A DNA stretch of 64,000 nt from Ferranicluibacter rubi (lineage in GTDB: Bacteria > Pseudomonadota > Alphaproteobacteria > Rhizobiales > Rhizobiaceae): assembly GCF_011603255.1 (NCBI RefSeq), contig NZ_JAANCM010000003.1:62001-126000 (forward strand), read 5' to 3'. Numbering within the stretch: position 1 is the stretch's first letter; each line of letters opens with the position of its first letter. The position numbers and the translations under genes were made by a program. Below the pieces are notes generated by a model. It was not told where the DNA came from, searched no databases, and worked only from the letters and a program-made list of their open reading frames with translations. This document shows positions 8,601 to 17,836 of the stretch, one piece after another.

Positions 8601-9971
8601 TCAGGCGGCGCGAACCTTCTTTTCGATGCGCGCCCATTGCGGGATCCACTCGTCATGCGCGATCAGCAGATCGTCCACGAGAGACCAGATCTGGTCGAGA
8701 TCGAGCTCGGCCGCCGTGTGAGGGTCCATCATTGCGGCATGGTAGAGGTGTTCGCGGTTCTCCGTCATCAGGGCCTGAACCGTGAGTTCCTGCACGTTGA
8801 TGTTGGTGCGCATCAGGGCGGTCAGCTGCGGCGGCAGGGCGCCGACGAAGGTCGGCTGGATGCCGTTTTCATCAACCAGGCACGGCACTTCGGCGGCGCA
8901 ATTGTCGGGCAGCGAGGTGATGCAGCCATTGTTGCGCTGGTTGCCGTAGATGACCGAGGGCTCGCCGGTCCAGACCGAATTGACGATCGAGGACGCGTAT
9001 TCCTTGGATTGCTTCACTTCGATCTTGTCGGCGGAGATGTAGGCTGCGGCCTGACCCTTCCAGCGTTCGATCTGCTCGACGCAGCGCTTGGGATATTCGT
9101 CGAGCGGAATGCCGAACTTTTCGATCAGGTCCTCGCGGCCTTCCTTGATGAAGTAGGGCGTGTATTCGGCAAAGTGCTCCGAGCTTTCGGTGACGAAGTA
9201 GCCGAGACGCGTCAGCATTTCGTAGCGCACCTTGTTCGGGCAGCGCGGGTTCCAGGTCGCCTTCGGCGCACGGCCTTCGCGATAGCCGCGCAGGAGATCC
9301 GGGTAGAGATCCTTATAGGAACCGTCGGGCTGGCGGTGCTCGAACTTCAGGTAGAAGGCCATGTGGTTGATGCCGGCCGACTTGTAGCGGATTTCCTCGT
9401 AGGGGATATCCAGATCCTCGGCGAGTTCCATCGCGGTGCCCTGCACGGAGTGGCAGAGACCGACCTGCTTGATCTTCGGATACTTCTCCGCGATCGCCCA
9501 GGTGTTGATGGCCATCGGGTTGACATATTGCAGCAGGATCGCCTCTGGGCAGACCTGCATCATATCCTCGCAGATCGACCAGAGATGCGGCACGGTGCGT
9601 AAGCCCCGCATGATGCCACCGACGCCGAGCGTATCGGCAATCGTCTGGCGCAGGCCGTATTTCTTCGGCACTTCGAAGTCGGTGACCGTGCAGGGCTCGA
9701 AGCCGCCAATCTGAAAGGCGACGACGACGAAGTTGGCACCATCGAGTGCGCGCTTCTGGCTGGAATGCATCTCGATGGTGGCTTTCGCGCCAAGGGACGA
9801 GATCAGCTTGCGGACGATGACTTCGCTTTCCGCCAAGCGTTCGGCATTGATGTCCATCAGTGCGATCTTGGCACCGGAGAGAGCCGGGCGCTGGAGGATG
9901 TCGCCGATGATGTTCTTCATGAACGTCGTCGATCCCGCTCCGATGAAGGTGATTTTGGGTTGTCTGGTCAT
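8601..9971 (-). CDS. agaL2: Alpha-galactosidase, glycoside hydrolase family 4
   Basis: GH4 enzyme of 456 residues: an NAD- and metal-dependent glycosidase in the cytoplasm. The NAD-binding loop is FIGAGSTTF (residues 9-17); the metal site uses Cys173-His174 in the LCHSVQGT motif and His203 in SAGINH, and the LQYVNPMAINTW block is the sugar-binding segment. The ATG at 9971 is chosen because AGAGG lies just upstream and the NAD motif then starts at residue 9. Last gene of the minus-strand agaL1-agpABCD-agaL2 unit; in S. meliloti the same order serves melibiose, raffinose and related alpha-galactosides. It could instead be an alpha-glucosidase or galacturonidase of the family, but context favours alpha-galactosidase. 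Confidence 0.85.
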   Translation of the reverse strand: MTRQPKITFIGAGSTTFMKNIIGDILQRPALSGAKIALMDINAERLAESEVIVRKLISSLGAKATIEMHSSQKRALDGANFVVVAFQIGGFEPCTVTDFEVPKKYGLRQTIADTLGVGGIMRGLRTVPHLWSICEDMMQVCPEAILLQYVNPMAINTWAIAEKYPKIKQVGLCHSVQGTAMELAEDLDIPYEEIRYKSAGINHMAFYLKFEHRQPDGSYKDLYPDLLRGYREGRAPKATWNPRCPNKVRYEMLTRLGYFVTESSEHFAEYTPYFIKEGREDLIEKFGIPLDEYPKRCVEQIERWKGQAAAYISADKIEVKQSKEYASSIVNSVWTGEPSVIYGNQRNNGCITSLPDNCAAEVPCLVDENGIQPTFVGALPPQLTALMRTNINVQELTVQALMTENREHLYHAAMMDPHTAAELDLDQIWSLVDDLLIAHDEWIPQWARIEKKVRAA

Positions 9972-9987
9972 GGGGGCCTCTTTCTGC

Positions 9988-11658
9988 TCAGGCTGCAACG
10001 TTGAAGGCGGCTCGGACGAGCCGTTCGGTGTATTCGGTCTTGGGGTTGGACAGGACCTCGGCGACGGGGCCTTCCTCGACGATCTTTCCTCGCTGCATCA
10101 CCGCGACCCGGTGGCAGAGCGCGCGCACCACCTTCAGATCGTGGGAGATGAAGAGGTAGGAGAGGCCCCGCTCTTCCTGCAGCTTGCGCAGCAGGTCGAT
10201 GATCTGGGCCTGGACCGAAAGATCGAGCGCCGAGGTCGGCTCGTCGAGAAGAATGAATTCCGGCTCGAGAGCGATGGCACGGGCAATCGCGATGCGCTGG
10301 CGCTGGCCGCCGGAGAACTCGTGCGGAAACCGCCCGAGGATGTTGCCCGGCATACCGGCGCTGGCAAGCGCGTCGTAGATCCGTCCCAGCCGCTCGTCGC
10401 GCGTCGCGCCGAGCTTGTTGACGATCAGGCCCTCCTCGATGATCTGGCCGACCGACATGCGCGGGTTGAGCGAGGAGAACGGGTCTTGGAAGACGATCTG
10501 CATGCGGGCGCGCAGCGGGCGCATCTCGGTCCGGCCGTAGGACTGGATCGCCTCGCCGTCGAACGTGATCTCGCCGCTGCCGGGGTTCAGCAGCCGGATG
10601 AGCGCCTGCCCGAAGGTCGTCTTGCCGGAGCCGCTTTCGCCGACGATGCCCAGAGTCTCGCCGCGCCTCAGCGTGAGGCTCAAATCGTTGACGGCGAGAA
10701 GCTCGCTGAAGACCGGTTTGAAGAAACCGCCCGATTTCAGCGTGAAGGCAACGCGAACATTGCGGCCTTCGAGGATCACGGGCGCCTTTTCGGAGATAGG
10801 CTTCACCGTGCCGCGCGGCTCGGACGCGAGGAGCTTTGCGGTATAAGGATGGCGCGGATTGGCAAACAGCGCCTCGGTGGTGTTGTGCTCGCGCACCTGG
10901 CCGGTGCTCATGACATAGACGTAGTCCGAGAACTGCCGCACGACGGTGAGGTCGTGGGTGATCAGGATCACGGCCATATTCATTTCTCGCTGCAGGGAGC
11001 GGATGAGATTGAGGATCTGCGCCTGCACCGTCACGTCGAGCGCCGTCGTCGGCTCGTCGGCGATTAGCACGTCCGGCTTGTTGGAAAGGGCCATGGCAAT
11101 CATGACGCGCTGGCGCTGGCCGCCTGAAAGCTGGTGCGGATACTGGTTGAGCCGCGCCTCCGGCTCGGGGATCTGGACGTGGCGCAGGAGGTCGAGCGCT
11201 TCCGCCATGGCCGCCTTCCGGCTCATGCGGCGGTGGACGAGGATGGCTTCGGCGATCTGCGCGCCGATCGTATAGACCGGATTGAGCGAACTCATCGGCT
11301 CCTGAAAGATCATGGAGATCCGGTCGCCGCGCAGCTTCCGCCGGCGGTTTTCCGAGAATTTCAGCACGTCCTCGCCCTTGTAGGCGATGGTGGAGCGGGG
11401 GCTTGTCACGGCGCGCTTTGAGAGCAGCCCCATGATGGTACGGGCGGTCACGGACTTGCCGGACCCGCTCTCCCCGACGATGGCGATCGTCTCGCCGCGG
11501 TAGAGCTGGAAGGACACGTCCTTCACGGCGCTGACCATGCCGTGCTCCACCTTGAAATCGACCGCAACGTTGCGGGCATCGATGATCGGCGCGTCCGTGT
11601 GCTGTGCAAGGTCGCAGCGCTCATCTGGGGCCGTGACGGAGATGTCTGATGTCGTCAT
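9988..11658 (-). CDS. agpD: Alpha-galactoside ABC transporter, fused ATP-binding protein
   Basis: About 556 residues with two complete ABC cassettes in tandem, like a fused OppD-OppF. First cassette: Walker A GESGSGKS, signature LSGGQRQRVM, Walker B LIADEPTTALD. Second cassette: GESGSGKT, FSGGQRQRIA, ILLDEPTSALD. Each is followed by an Opp-type C-terminal extension. The ATG at 11658 is preceded by GAGAGGAG and follows the agpC stop by 13 bases; the ATG at 11703 lies inside agpC without a good ribosome binding site. It energises AgpB/AgpC. Although the family is annotated as dipeptide transport, its operon contains alpha-galactosidases, so sugar is the likely cargo. Confidence 0.85.
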   Translation of the reverse strand: MTTSDISVTAPDERCDLAQHTDAPIIDARNVAVDFKVEHGMVSAVKDVSFQLYRGETIAIVGESGSGKSVTARTIMGLLSKRAVTSPRSTIAYKGEDVLKFSENRRRKLRGDRISMIFQEPMSSLNPVYTIGAQIAEAILVHRRMSRKAAMAEALDLLRHVQIPEPEARLNQYPHQLSGGQRQRVMIAMALSNKPDVLIADEPTTALDVTVQAQILNLIRSLQREMNMAVILITHDLTVVRQFSDYVYVMSTGQVREHNTTEALFANPRHPYTAKLLASEPRGTVKPISEKAPVILEGRNVRVAFTLKSGGFFKPVFSELLAVNDLSLTLRRGETLGIVGESGSGKTTFGQALIRLLNPGSGEITFDGEAIQSYGRTEMRPLRARMQIVFQDPFSSLNPRMSVGQIIEEGLIVNKLGATRDERLGRIYDALASAGMPGNILGRFPHEFSGGQRQRIAIARAIALEPEFILLDEPTSALDLSVQAQIIDLLRKLQEERGLSYLFISHDLKVVRALCHRVAVMQRGKIVEEGPVAEVLSNPKTEYTERLVRAAFNVAA

Positions 11659-11671
11659 GGTCTCGCTCCTC

Positions 11672-12829
11672 TCAATAGGGGTCGATGGCATCGCGCAAGC
11701 CATCGCCGAGTGCGTTGAACGCGAAGACGGTGATCAGCACGATGCCGACGGGCGACAGAATCCAGGGATAGGACCCGATGACGGAATAGGTCGAGGTGTC
11801 CTGCAGCATCAGCCCCCAGGAGATCAGCGGCGGCTTGACCGCGAAGCCGAGGAACCCGAGGAAGGATTCAAGGAGCACCACGCTCGGAATGGCCAGCGTC
11901 ACCGCGACGATCACGTGGCTCATGACATTGGGGAAGATGTGCTGGAGGATGATGCGCCGGTCGCTGGCGCCGACCGCGATGGCGGCACGGACATAGTCGA
12001 TCCGGGCGAGCGCCAGCGTCTTGCCGCGCACCTCCCGCGACATCTGCGCCCAGCCGAGCGCCGACATGACACCGACCACGAAGACGAGGAACACATGCGT
12101 AGGCGCCGTGACCGGGATCAGCGAGGTCAGTGCGAGGTAGAGCGGCAGCTGCGGAAAGGCGAGAACGAGCTCCACGAAACGCTGCATCCAGGCATCGAAG
12201 CGGCCGCCGAAATACCCCGAGACCATGCCGACCGTGGTGCCGACGACGGTAACGATGAACACCACGGTCAGGGCAATCGATAACGAGATCCGCGAGCCGT
12301 AGAGCATGCGGGAGAGGACATCCCGCCCGAACTTGTCGGTTCCGAGGAAATGGATCGGCGAACCGTCCTGCGTGCCGATCAGGTGGCGATCGAGCGGAAT
12401 GAGGCCGAGCAGCCGATAGGGCGCGCCCTTGACGAAGAGCCCGATGATCTGCGGGTTGTCGTAATCCGGGCCGATGATCGGCTGGAACGTAACCGGATCG
12501 AGTTCGTCCGTTTCCCGCACCGGGTAAACCCGTGGAGGGAAGACGAAGTTGCCGTCCTTGTCGGTGAAGCTCGGCAGTTGCGGCGGCGAGAAGCCCACAT
12601 TCGTCGCTTTGGGATCGACCGGCGACAGGAAATCCGCAAAAACAGCCGAGAAGAGAAGCAGGCAGACAAGGATCAGGCCGAGCATGCCGGTCCAGGATTT
12701 CCTCAGCCGCCGCCAGACGAGCGACATGTAGCTCTCGTTGCGGTGGCGCTCGCCCGTCTGGGGTGCGGCCTCGTGCTGCTCCGCCTCGGATGTCGCGATC
12801 GGCAGTGTGGCCTGGGTTTCGAAGCTCAT
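11672..12829 (-). CDS. agpC: Alpha-galactoside ABC transporter, permease (OppC type)
   Basis: A 385-residue inner-membrane permease of the DppC/OppC family. An N-terminal cytoplasmic stretch of about 45 residues precedes the first membrane helix (GMLGLILVCLLLFSAVFA). A long periplasmic loop of about 110 residues follows, then the permease core with the EAA-type loop (AAIAVGASDRRIILQHIFPN). It ends in LGDGLRDAIDP, the family's typical tail. It overlaps agpB by four bases (ATGA), consistent with obligate pairing. Opp-type importers for oligosaccharides are known in rhizobia; the sugar role is from context. Confidence 0.87.
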   Translation of the reverse strand: MSFETQATLPIATSEAEQHEAAPQTGERHRNESYMSLVWRRLRKSWTGMLGLILVCLLLFSAVFADFLSPVDPKATNVGFSPPQLPSFTDKDGNFVFPPRVYPVRETDELDPVTFQPIIGPDYDNPQIIGLFVKGAPYRLLGLIPLDRHLIGTQDGSPIHFLGTDKFGRDVLSRMLYGSRISLSIALTVVFIVTVVGTTVGMVSGYFGGRFDAWMQRFVELVLAFPQLPLYLALTSLIPVTAPTHVFLVFVVGVMSALGWAQMSREVRGKTLALARIDYVRAAIAVGASDRRIILQHIFPNVMSHVIVAVTLAIPSVVLLESFLGFLGFAVKPPLISWGLMLQDTSTYSVIGSYPWILSPVGIVLITVFAFNALGDGLRDAIDPY

Positions 12830-13839
12830 GCGGTGGCCCCTCCCATCTGGCGGACGCGGGGGTCGAGGGCTGCGAGCAGCAGATCGGCGATGATGTTGCC
12901 GACGATGAGGGTGGCCGAGAGCACCAGCATGAAGGTGGCGGTGACATAGACATCGCCCACGGCCATGGAGCCGACGATGGCGGGGCCGACGGTCGGCAGG
13001 GCGAAGATGATGGCCGTCTCGATCTCACCGGTCAGCATGTAGGGGAGGACGACGCCTTGGTACATGACCAGCGGATGCAGCGCATTGGGCACCGCATGGC
13101 GCATGATGACCTTGCGCTCGGAGAGACCCTTGGCGCGGGCGGTTTCGACATATTGCGCGTTCAGCGTGTCGAGCAGATTGCCGCGCATGACCCGCATATT
13201 GTAGGCGAGGCCGCCGAAGGTGGCGATGGCGATGACCGGCCAGACGTGTTTCAGGAGGTCCACGAACTTGCCCCAGGACCAGGGGGCGCCGCCGTAGCGG
13301 GCCGACTGGAACGAGCCGATCTCGCTGACATTGAAGTGGAACACCATGATGTAGACGATAATCAGCGCCATCAGGAATCGCGGCACCGTCATGCCGAGGA
13401 ACGAGATGCCCGAAAGCAGCGTATCCACCCAAGTATATTGTCGCGTGGCCGCGAGGATACCGAAGGTGATGCCGATGACGGAGGCAAGGATGTGGCAGAC
13501 GAGTGCCAGCGCCAAGGTCCGGGGCAGGCGTTCGCCGACCACTTCCGAGACCGGCTTGTTGTAGAACAGGCTGTGGCCGAAATCGCCGCGCGTGACGATG
13601 CCCGTGATCCAGTTGACGTATTGGAGGGGCAGCGGCTTATCGAGGCCGTTTGCGATCTTGTAGGCCTGCGCTTGGGCGTCGGCTTCCTCGAAGGACGCGC
13701 CGCCCTGGTTGATCGCCTGCGAGCGGATATAATCGCTATAGTCGCCGGGTGGCGCCTGGATGATGGTGAAGGTGACGACGCTCAGGACAAAGAGCACCGG
13801 CAGCGCGGAGGCGATCCGCACAAGCAAAAACCTGAGCAT
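12826..13839 (-). CDS. agpB: Alpha-galactoside ABC transporter, permease (OppB type)
   Basis: A 337-residue DppB/OppB permease. The start at 13839 (MLRFLLVRIASALPVLFVLS) gives the classic family N-terminus with the first membrane helix at once, and AAAGGA lies upstream; the in-frame ATG at 13899 adds 20 unlikely residues. About six membrane segments, with an EAA loop ARAKGLSERKVIMRHAVPNA. Forms the channel with AgpC. It follows agpA after 139 bp that include a short tandem duplication. Confidence 0.87.
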   Translation of the reverse strand: MLRFLLVRIASALPVLFVLSVVTFTIIQAPPGDYSDYIRSQAINQGGASFEEADAQAQAYKIANGLDKPLPLQYVNWITGIVTRGDFGHSLFYNKPVSEVVGERLPRTLALALVCHILASVIGITFGILAATRQYTWVDTLLSGISFLGMTVPRFLMALIIVYIMVFHFNVSEIGSFQSARYGGAPWSWGKFVDLLKHVWPVIAIATFGGLAYNMRVMRGNLLDTLNAQYVETARAKGLSERKVIMRHAVPNALHPLVMYQGVVLPYMLTGEIETAIIFALPTVGPAIVGSMAVGDVYVTATFMLVLSATLIVGNIIADLLLAALDPRVRQMGGATA

Positions 13840-13951
13840 GTCGTATCCTTTGGGGAACGGGCCGCCGGACGCGACGCTGCCATGCGCCCGTGCGGTCATT
13901 TTTCTCTGCCGCCGGAACGCCCGGCGGCGGTGATGTCAAAGGGCCGTGCTC

Positions 13952-13995
13952 CGATCAGTTGATCGGACCGGACCACGATCAGTTGATCGGGCCGG
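13952..13995. repeat. Tandem 20-bp duplication spanning the agpA stop
   Basis: CGATCAGTTGATCGG(A/G)CCGG occurs at 13952-13971 and again at 13976-13995, a 24-bp period with one mismatch. Each unit holds the dyad GATC-AGTT-GATC. The second unit includes the agpA stop codon (TGA at 13979-13981, complement strand), so the end of the gene has been duplicated downstream. Confidence 0.6.
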
Positions 13996-16066
13996 GATCT
14001 CCGGGCTTGCCGGGAAGCTGCTGCTTGAACAGTTCGTAATCGCCCTGCTTGTCGGCGCTGACGAAGACGCGTTCGCGCAGGATCGTATCTTCAGCCCAGT
14101 TGAACATGTAGATCGGTGCGCCCGGGGGAATGTTGGAGAAGCGCTTGTTGATGATAAGCGCCCCCGGATACTCCGTCAGGCCGACCGTATCGACGTTCTC
14201 GGTCGCGATCTTCTGATACTTCTTCATCAGGTCCTGCCGTTCGGCATTGTCATTGGACGCGATGAAGCTGTTGACGGCCGCGACCATTTCCTTTTCGAAC
14301 GGCATCAGATCAACCGTTCCGTCCGGTCCGGCACGGTGATGCCAGCTGGTGCGCGGGCCGACCGGGGCCAGCTGCGGCGTGTTCTGGACCACGGAGGAGA
14401 TCTCCGAGGTATGGCGCATCAGCGTCCAGTCGAACCGGCCGGCATCGCGCGCCGCATCGCGTTTGACGCCGTCGAGCGAGTTGAGCGTGACCTTGATGCC
14501 CAGCTGCTCCATCTGCCCGATTATGCCTTCAGCCAGATTGCGATCCGTACCGTAGTCGGAGGTCGAGAGAAGCACGATCTGCACGTCATCACCGCCCGCG
14601 GTGCCCGCGGGGAAGTTGACGAAGCCGTTGCCTTCCGTGTCCTTCAGACCGATTTTCTCCAGGAGCGCCTTGGCGCCCTCCAGATCGAAGGGATAGTAGA
14701 CGGTCGACTGTCGGTCGTAGAAGCTGGTGCCGGACGAGATGCCGCCGGGATAAATCGAGGTGAATGGCCCCTTCACGAGGCTGTCGCCGATCTTCTTGCG
14801 ATCGACCGCCATGGTGATCGCCTTGCGGAAATCGGGATTGCGGTTGAGCTCGCGCACGGCCTTGGTCCGCTCGTCCGGGTCGCCCCAGCCATTGGCCGAG
14901 AAGTTCATGTGCAGGTTATAGCCGATAAGGCGCGCGCCGAAGGCGAGACGGGCAGGGGCACTTTCCTGTGCCGCACGCTTCAGGCTCTCGACAAAATTTT
15001 CCGGCTGCTCGAGGTTCGAGAAATCGCCGGAGCCGGCAATCGCCTGCACGTCGCGGTCGGCCCAAGTCGAGAGCTTGTAATGCAGCTCGTTGACGTAAGG
15101 CAGCTGGTGGCCGGCTTCGTCAACCTTCCAGTAATAGGGATTGCGACGCAGCACGATCATGTCGTCCGGCCTGTAGGAGACGGGGACCCAGGCACCCATG
15201 ACCGGGATGTTCATGTACTGGGCGGGGAAGCCGTTCTTGTACTGGTCGTAGGTGAAGTCCTTGTTGTACTTCGGATGCTTGGTTTTCAGGATATGCGCCG
15301 GGCCCGGGCAGAAGGTGCCATAGGCCATGGCGAAAAGGTGCTGGCGAGGGAAGGCTTCCTTGAAGGTCCACTCGACCGTGTAGGCATCGATGGCTTTCAG
15401 TGTCGTGCCTTCGCCGAACGTCTCAGGCGAAGCGCCGTTGAGCGGCGTTACATTGGGATCGACCACATTGTCGTTCCAGTAGAACATGACGTCGTCGGAG
15501 GTGAACTCGACGCCGTCGGACCATTTCGCGCCTTCGACGAGATGCATGGTCAGCTTGTGGCCGTCCTGCGACCACTCCCAGCTTCGCGCGAGGTTCGGCA
15601 GCGGCTCGACGTCGGTCGCTTCGACCTGAAACAGCGGTGCGGTGCGCGTCAGGCACTCCGACATGGCGATGTCGATGCCGCCCCAGCCCTGTGTCTGGCC
15701 CGCCGAATAGTTCCAGCCTTCCGGCCGTCCGCCGATGACATGGCGCAGGGTATCGCCATAGACGCCGATGCCGTCCGGCATATTGCCGGTCTTGTAGACC
15801 AGCGGCTCCTTCGGCAGGCGCTGTTCGACCGGCGGAAGCTTGCCGGTCGCGACGAACTTTTCCGTCACCCAGTCCGGCTCGCTGTATTTCGGCAGCGCCT
15901 TGAACTCGAGAATCGAGTCGCGCGGCACATAGGTGATCTTGCCTTGCCCCGGAAAGGGCGGCGCTTCCGGCGCGACGGTCGGCTCGGAGGCCGAGGCGGT
16001 CATTGCGAAGGCGGATACGCCGAGCATCAGCGCGGCGACGGCCCTCAAATGGCGGTTCGATGTCAT
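13979..16066 (-). CDS. agpA: Alpha-galactoside ABC transporter, periplasmic binding protein
   Basis: A 695-residue SBP_bac_5 (OppA/DppA-like) binding protein. Residues 1-27 are a signal peptide ending at MTASAS-E. The family block appears at about residues 125-200 (LTRTAPLFQVEATDVEPLPNL, then KLTMHLVEGAKWSDGVEFTS). It is longer than most peptide-binding members (about 530 residues), as is typical of the rhizobial alpha-galactoside binding protein AgpA. It captures melibiose- or raffinose-type sugars in the periplasm for AgpBCD. Second gene of the unit after agaL1. A peptide ligand cannot be excluded from sequence alone, but both flanking GH4 genes argue for sugar. Confidence 0.87.
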   Translation of the reverse strand: MTSNRHLRAVAALMLGVSAFAMTASASEPTVAPEAPPFPGQGKITYVPRDSILEFKALPKYSEPDWVTEKFVATGKLPPVEQRLPKEPLVYKTGNMPDGIGVYGDTLRHVIGGRPEGWNYSAGQTQGWGGIDIAMSECLTRTAPLFQVEATDVEPLPNLARSWEWSQDGHKLTMHLVEGAKWSDGVEFTSDDVMFYWNDNVVDPNVTPLNGASPETFGEGTTLKAIDAYTVEWTFKEAFPRQHLFAMAYGTFCPGPAHILKTKHPKYNKDFTYDQYKNGFPAQYMNIPVMGAWVPVSYRPDDMIVLRRNPYYWKVDEAGHQLPYVNELHYKLSTWADRDVQAIAGSGDFSNLEQPENFVESLKRAAQESAPARLAFGARLIGYNLHMNFSANGWGDPDERTKAVRELNRNPDFRKAITMAVDRKKIGDSLVKGPFTSIYPGGISSGTSFYDRQSTVYYPFDLEGAKALLEKIGLKDTEGNGFVNFPAGTAGGDDVQIVLLSTSDYGTDRNLAEGIIGQMEQLGIKVTLNSLDGVKRDAARDAGRFDWTLMRHTSEISSVVQNTPQLAPVGPRTSWHHRAGPDGTVDLMPFEKEMVAAVNSFIASNDNAERQDLMKKYQKIATENVDTVGLTEYPGALIINKRFSNIPPGAPIYMFNWAEDTILRERVFVSADKQGDYELFKQQLPGKPGDPGPIN

Positions 16067-16181
16067 GGTCCTGTCTCTCCCTCAATCTCTGCCGGTCCGG
16101 TTTCCCCGGCTGCGGCACTCCTCCGGAACAAGCCGGTCCGCCTCTCCTCCAGAAGCGGGCCGTCTCATGGTCAAGCCGTTG

Positions 16182-17648
16182 TTAGCTCGCAGCCCGCAGT
16201 TCGGCCTTCTCGGCCCTCAACTCCTCGATGGAGCGGACTTCGCGGCGGGCGACGCCCTTCCAGTCGCGGGTCTTCACCGTAGCATGCTTCAGGCGTTCGC
16301 GGGCTTCCGGAACGGCGTGCGCATATTGCGGCAGCCATTCGGCCTGGGCGACGACCATCTCGTCCACCATCTGCCAGACCTCGTCCGGCGTGCAGATCGC
16401 GCCGACCAGCGGGTCGTGCAGCACGGCAAGCTTCAGGAGATCGATATCGCCGGATATGGCGGCATGGACGGACATGCGCTGCACGTTGATCGAGGCTATG
16501 CAGGTTGCCGCGCAGGCTTCCGGCAGCGTGATGCCGGCGACCATGTTGATGCCGAAGCGATCGACGAAGCCGGGCGACTCGATGATGGCATCGGCCGGAA
16601 GATTGGTGATGACGCCATTGTTCTTGACGTTGAAGTGCCCACGATAGACACGGCCCGTTTCCAGCGCCTCAAGAATATGGCTGGCATGTTCGTTGGAACG
16701 CTTGGCCGGATCGAGCGGCTTGCCGGCGCTTTCCAGAAACTGCGGAAATTCGGTTTCGAACCAGTTGCGCGTTTCCGTGGAGTAGCGCAGATAGCCGCCG
16801 GTCTCGCCGTGGATCCAGTCGGACATGTCGATCCAGCGGGTGATTTCCTCCGGCCGCTTGCGATACCATGGCAGGTACTCGGACAGATGACCGTTGCTCT
16901 CTGTGGAGTAGACGCCGAAGCGCTTGAGGACGTCGATGCGCAGCTTTTCCTGCTGCGAGAACACGGGATGCGCTTCGAAGGCGGCGACCAGCTCGTCCTT
17001 GCCGATCTTGCGGCCCTTCAGGCGAATATCCGTGAACCAGGTCTGGTGGTTGATGCCCGAGCAGATGAAGTCAAGTTCGCCGTCCTCGGCACCGAGGATT
17101 TCGGCGATCTGCTCGCCGCCATGCTGGACGCCGTGGCAGAGGCCGATCGTGTCCACCTTGCCGTATTCGATCGCAGCCCAGGTGTTCATGGCCATGGGGT
17201 TGGCATAGTTCAGGAACTTCGCGCCGGGTTCGGCAAGCTCGCGGATGTCCTTGCAGAAGTCGAGAATGACGGGAATGTTGCGCTGGCCGTAGAGAATGCC
17301 GCCGGCGCAGATCGTGTCGCCGACGCACTGATCGACGCCGTATTTCAGGGGAATGCGGATATCGTCCGCATAAGCGCCGAGACCGCCGACGCGGACGCAG
17401 CTGATCACATAGCGCGCACCTTCGATGGCCTTTCGGCGATCCGTCGTTGCTGTCACCTTGGTTGGCAGGCGGTTGGCTTCGACGATGCGGTCGAGGATCG
17501 TCTTGATCATCGAGAGGTTCTGCTCGCTGATGTCGGTCAGTGCGACCTCGATCTCGGCGAATTCCGGTACGGACAGGATGTCCGTGAAAAGCTTCTTTGT
17601 GAAGCCGACGCTGCCTGCGCCGATGATGGCGATCTTGAAGCTGCTCAT
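16182..17648 (-). CDS. agaL1: Alpha-galactosidase, glycoside hydrolase family 4
   Basis: GH4 enzyme of 488 residues, paralogous to agaL2. NAD loop IIGAGSVGF at residues 8-16; metal ligands Cys171-His172 in LCHGVQHG and His201 in CSGINH; NYANPMAMNTW block at 147-157. It is the first gene of the minus-strand operon and lies divergent from the AraC-type regulator agpT, matching the S. meliloti order agpT / agaL1-agpABCD-agaL2. The C-terminal tail is about 30 residues longer than in agaL2. Two GH4 enzymes flanking one importer probably differ in substrate size or linkage. Confidence 0.87.
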   Translation of the reverse strand: MSSFKIAIIGAGSVGFTKKLFTDILSVPEFAEIEVALTDISEQNLSMIKTILDRIVEANRLPTKVTATTDRRKAIEGARYVISCVRVGGLGAYADDIRIPLKYGVDQCVGDTICAGGILYGQRNIPVILDFCKDIRELAEPGAKFLNYANPMAMNTWAAIEYGKVDTIGLCHGVQHGGEQIAEILGAEDGELDFICSGINHQTWFTDIRLKGRKIGKDELVAAFEAHPVFSQQEKLRIDVLKRFGVYSTESNGHLSEYLPWYRKRPEEITRWIDMSDWIHGETGGYLRYSTETRNWFETEFPQFLESAGKPLDPAKRSNEHASHILEALETGRVYRGHFNVKNNGVITNLPADAIIESPGFVDRFGINMVAGITLPEACAATCIASINVQRMSVHAAISGDIDLLKLAVLHDPLVGAICTPDEVWQMVDEMVVAQAEWLPQYAHAVPEARERLKHATVKTRDWKGVARREVRSIEELRAEKAELRAAS

Positions 17649-17836
17649 GGCGGTCTCTATCCTCCGAATGGGTCTTGTCGTTCAGCCGGGTAAAATCGCG
17701 CGGTGCAGGCCAGGCGTGAAGCCATTCAGGCTTCCCGTTCGGCTGTCATTTGGCGCTCTGTACTCTCCCGGTATTGCTCCCTTGGGCGGCATTATGCGTA
17801 TAATATCGAAGCGTGATAGAGAGGGATTGTGCTTTC

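Noticed and set aside
13946-16282. 778-codon plus-strand frame opposite agpA
   Set aside because: Shadow of agpA; composition is biased and no motif is recognisable.
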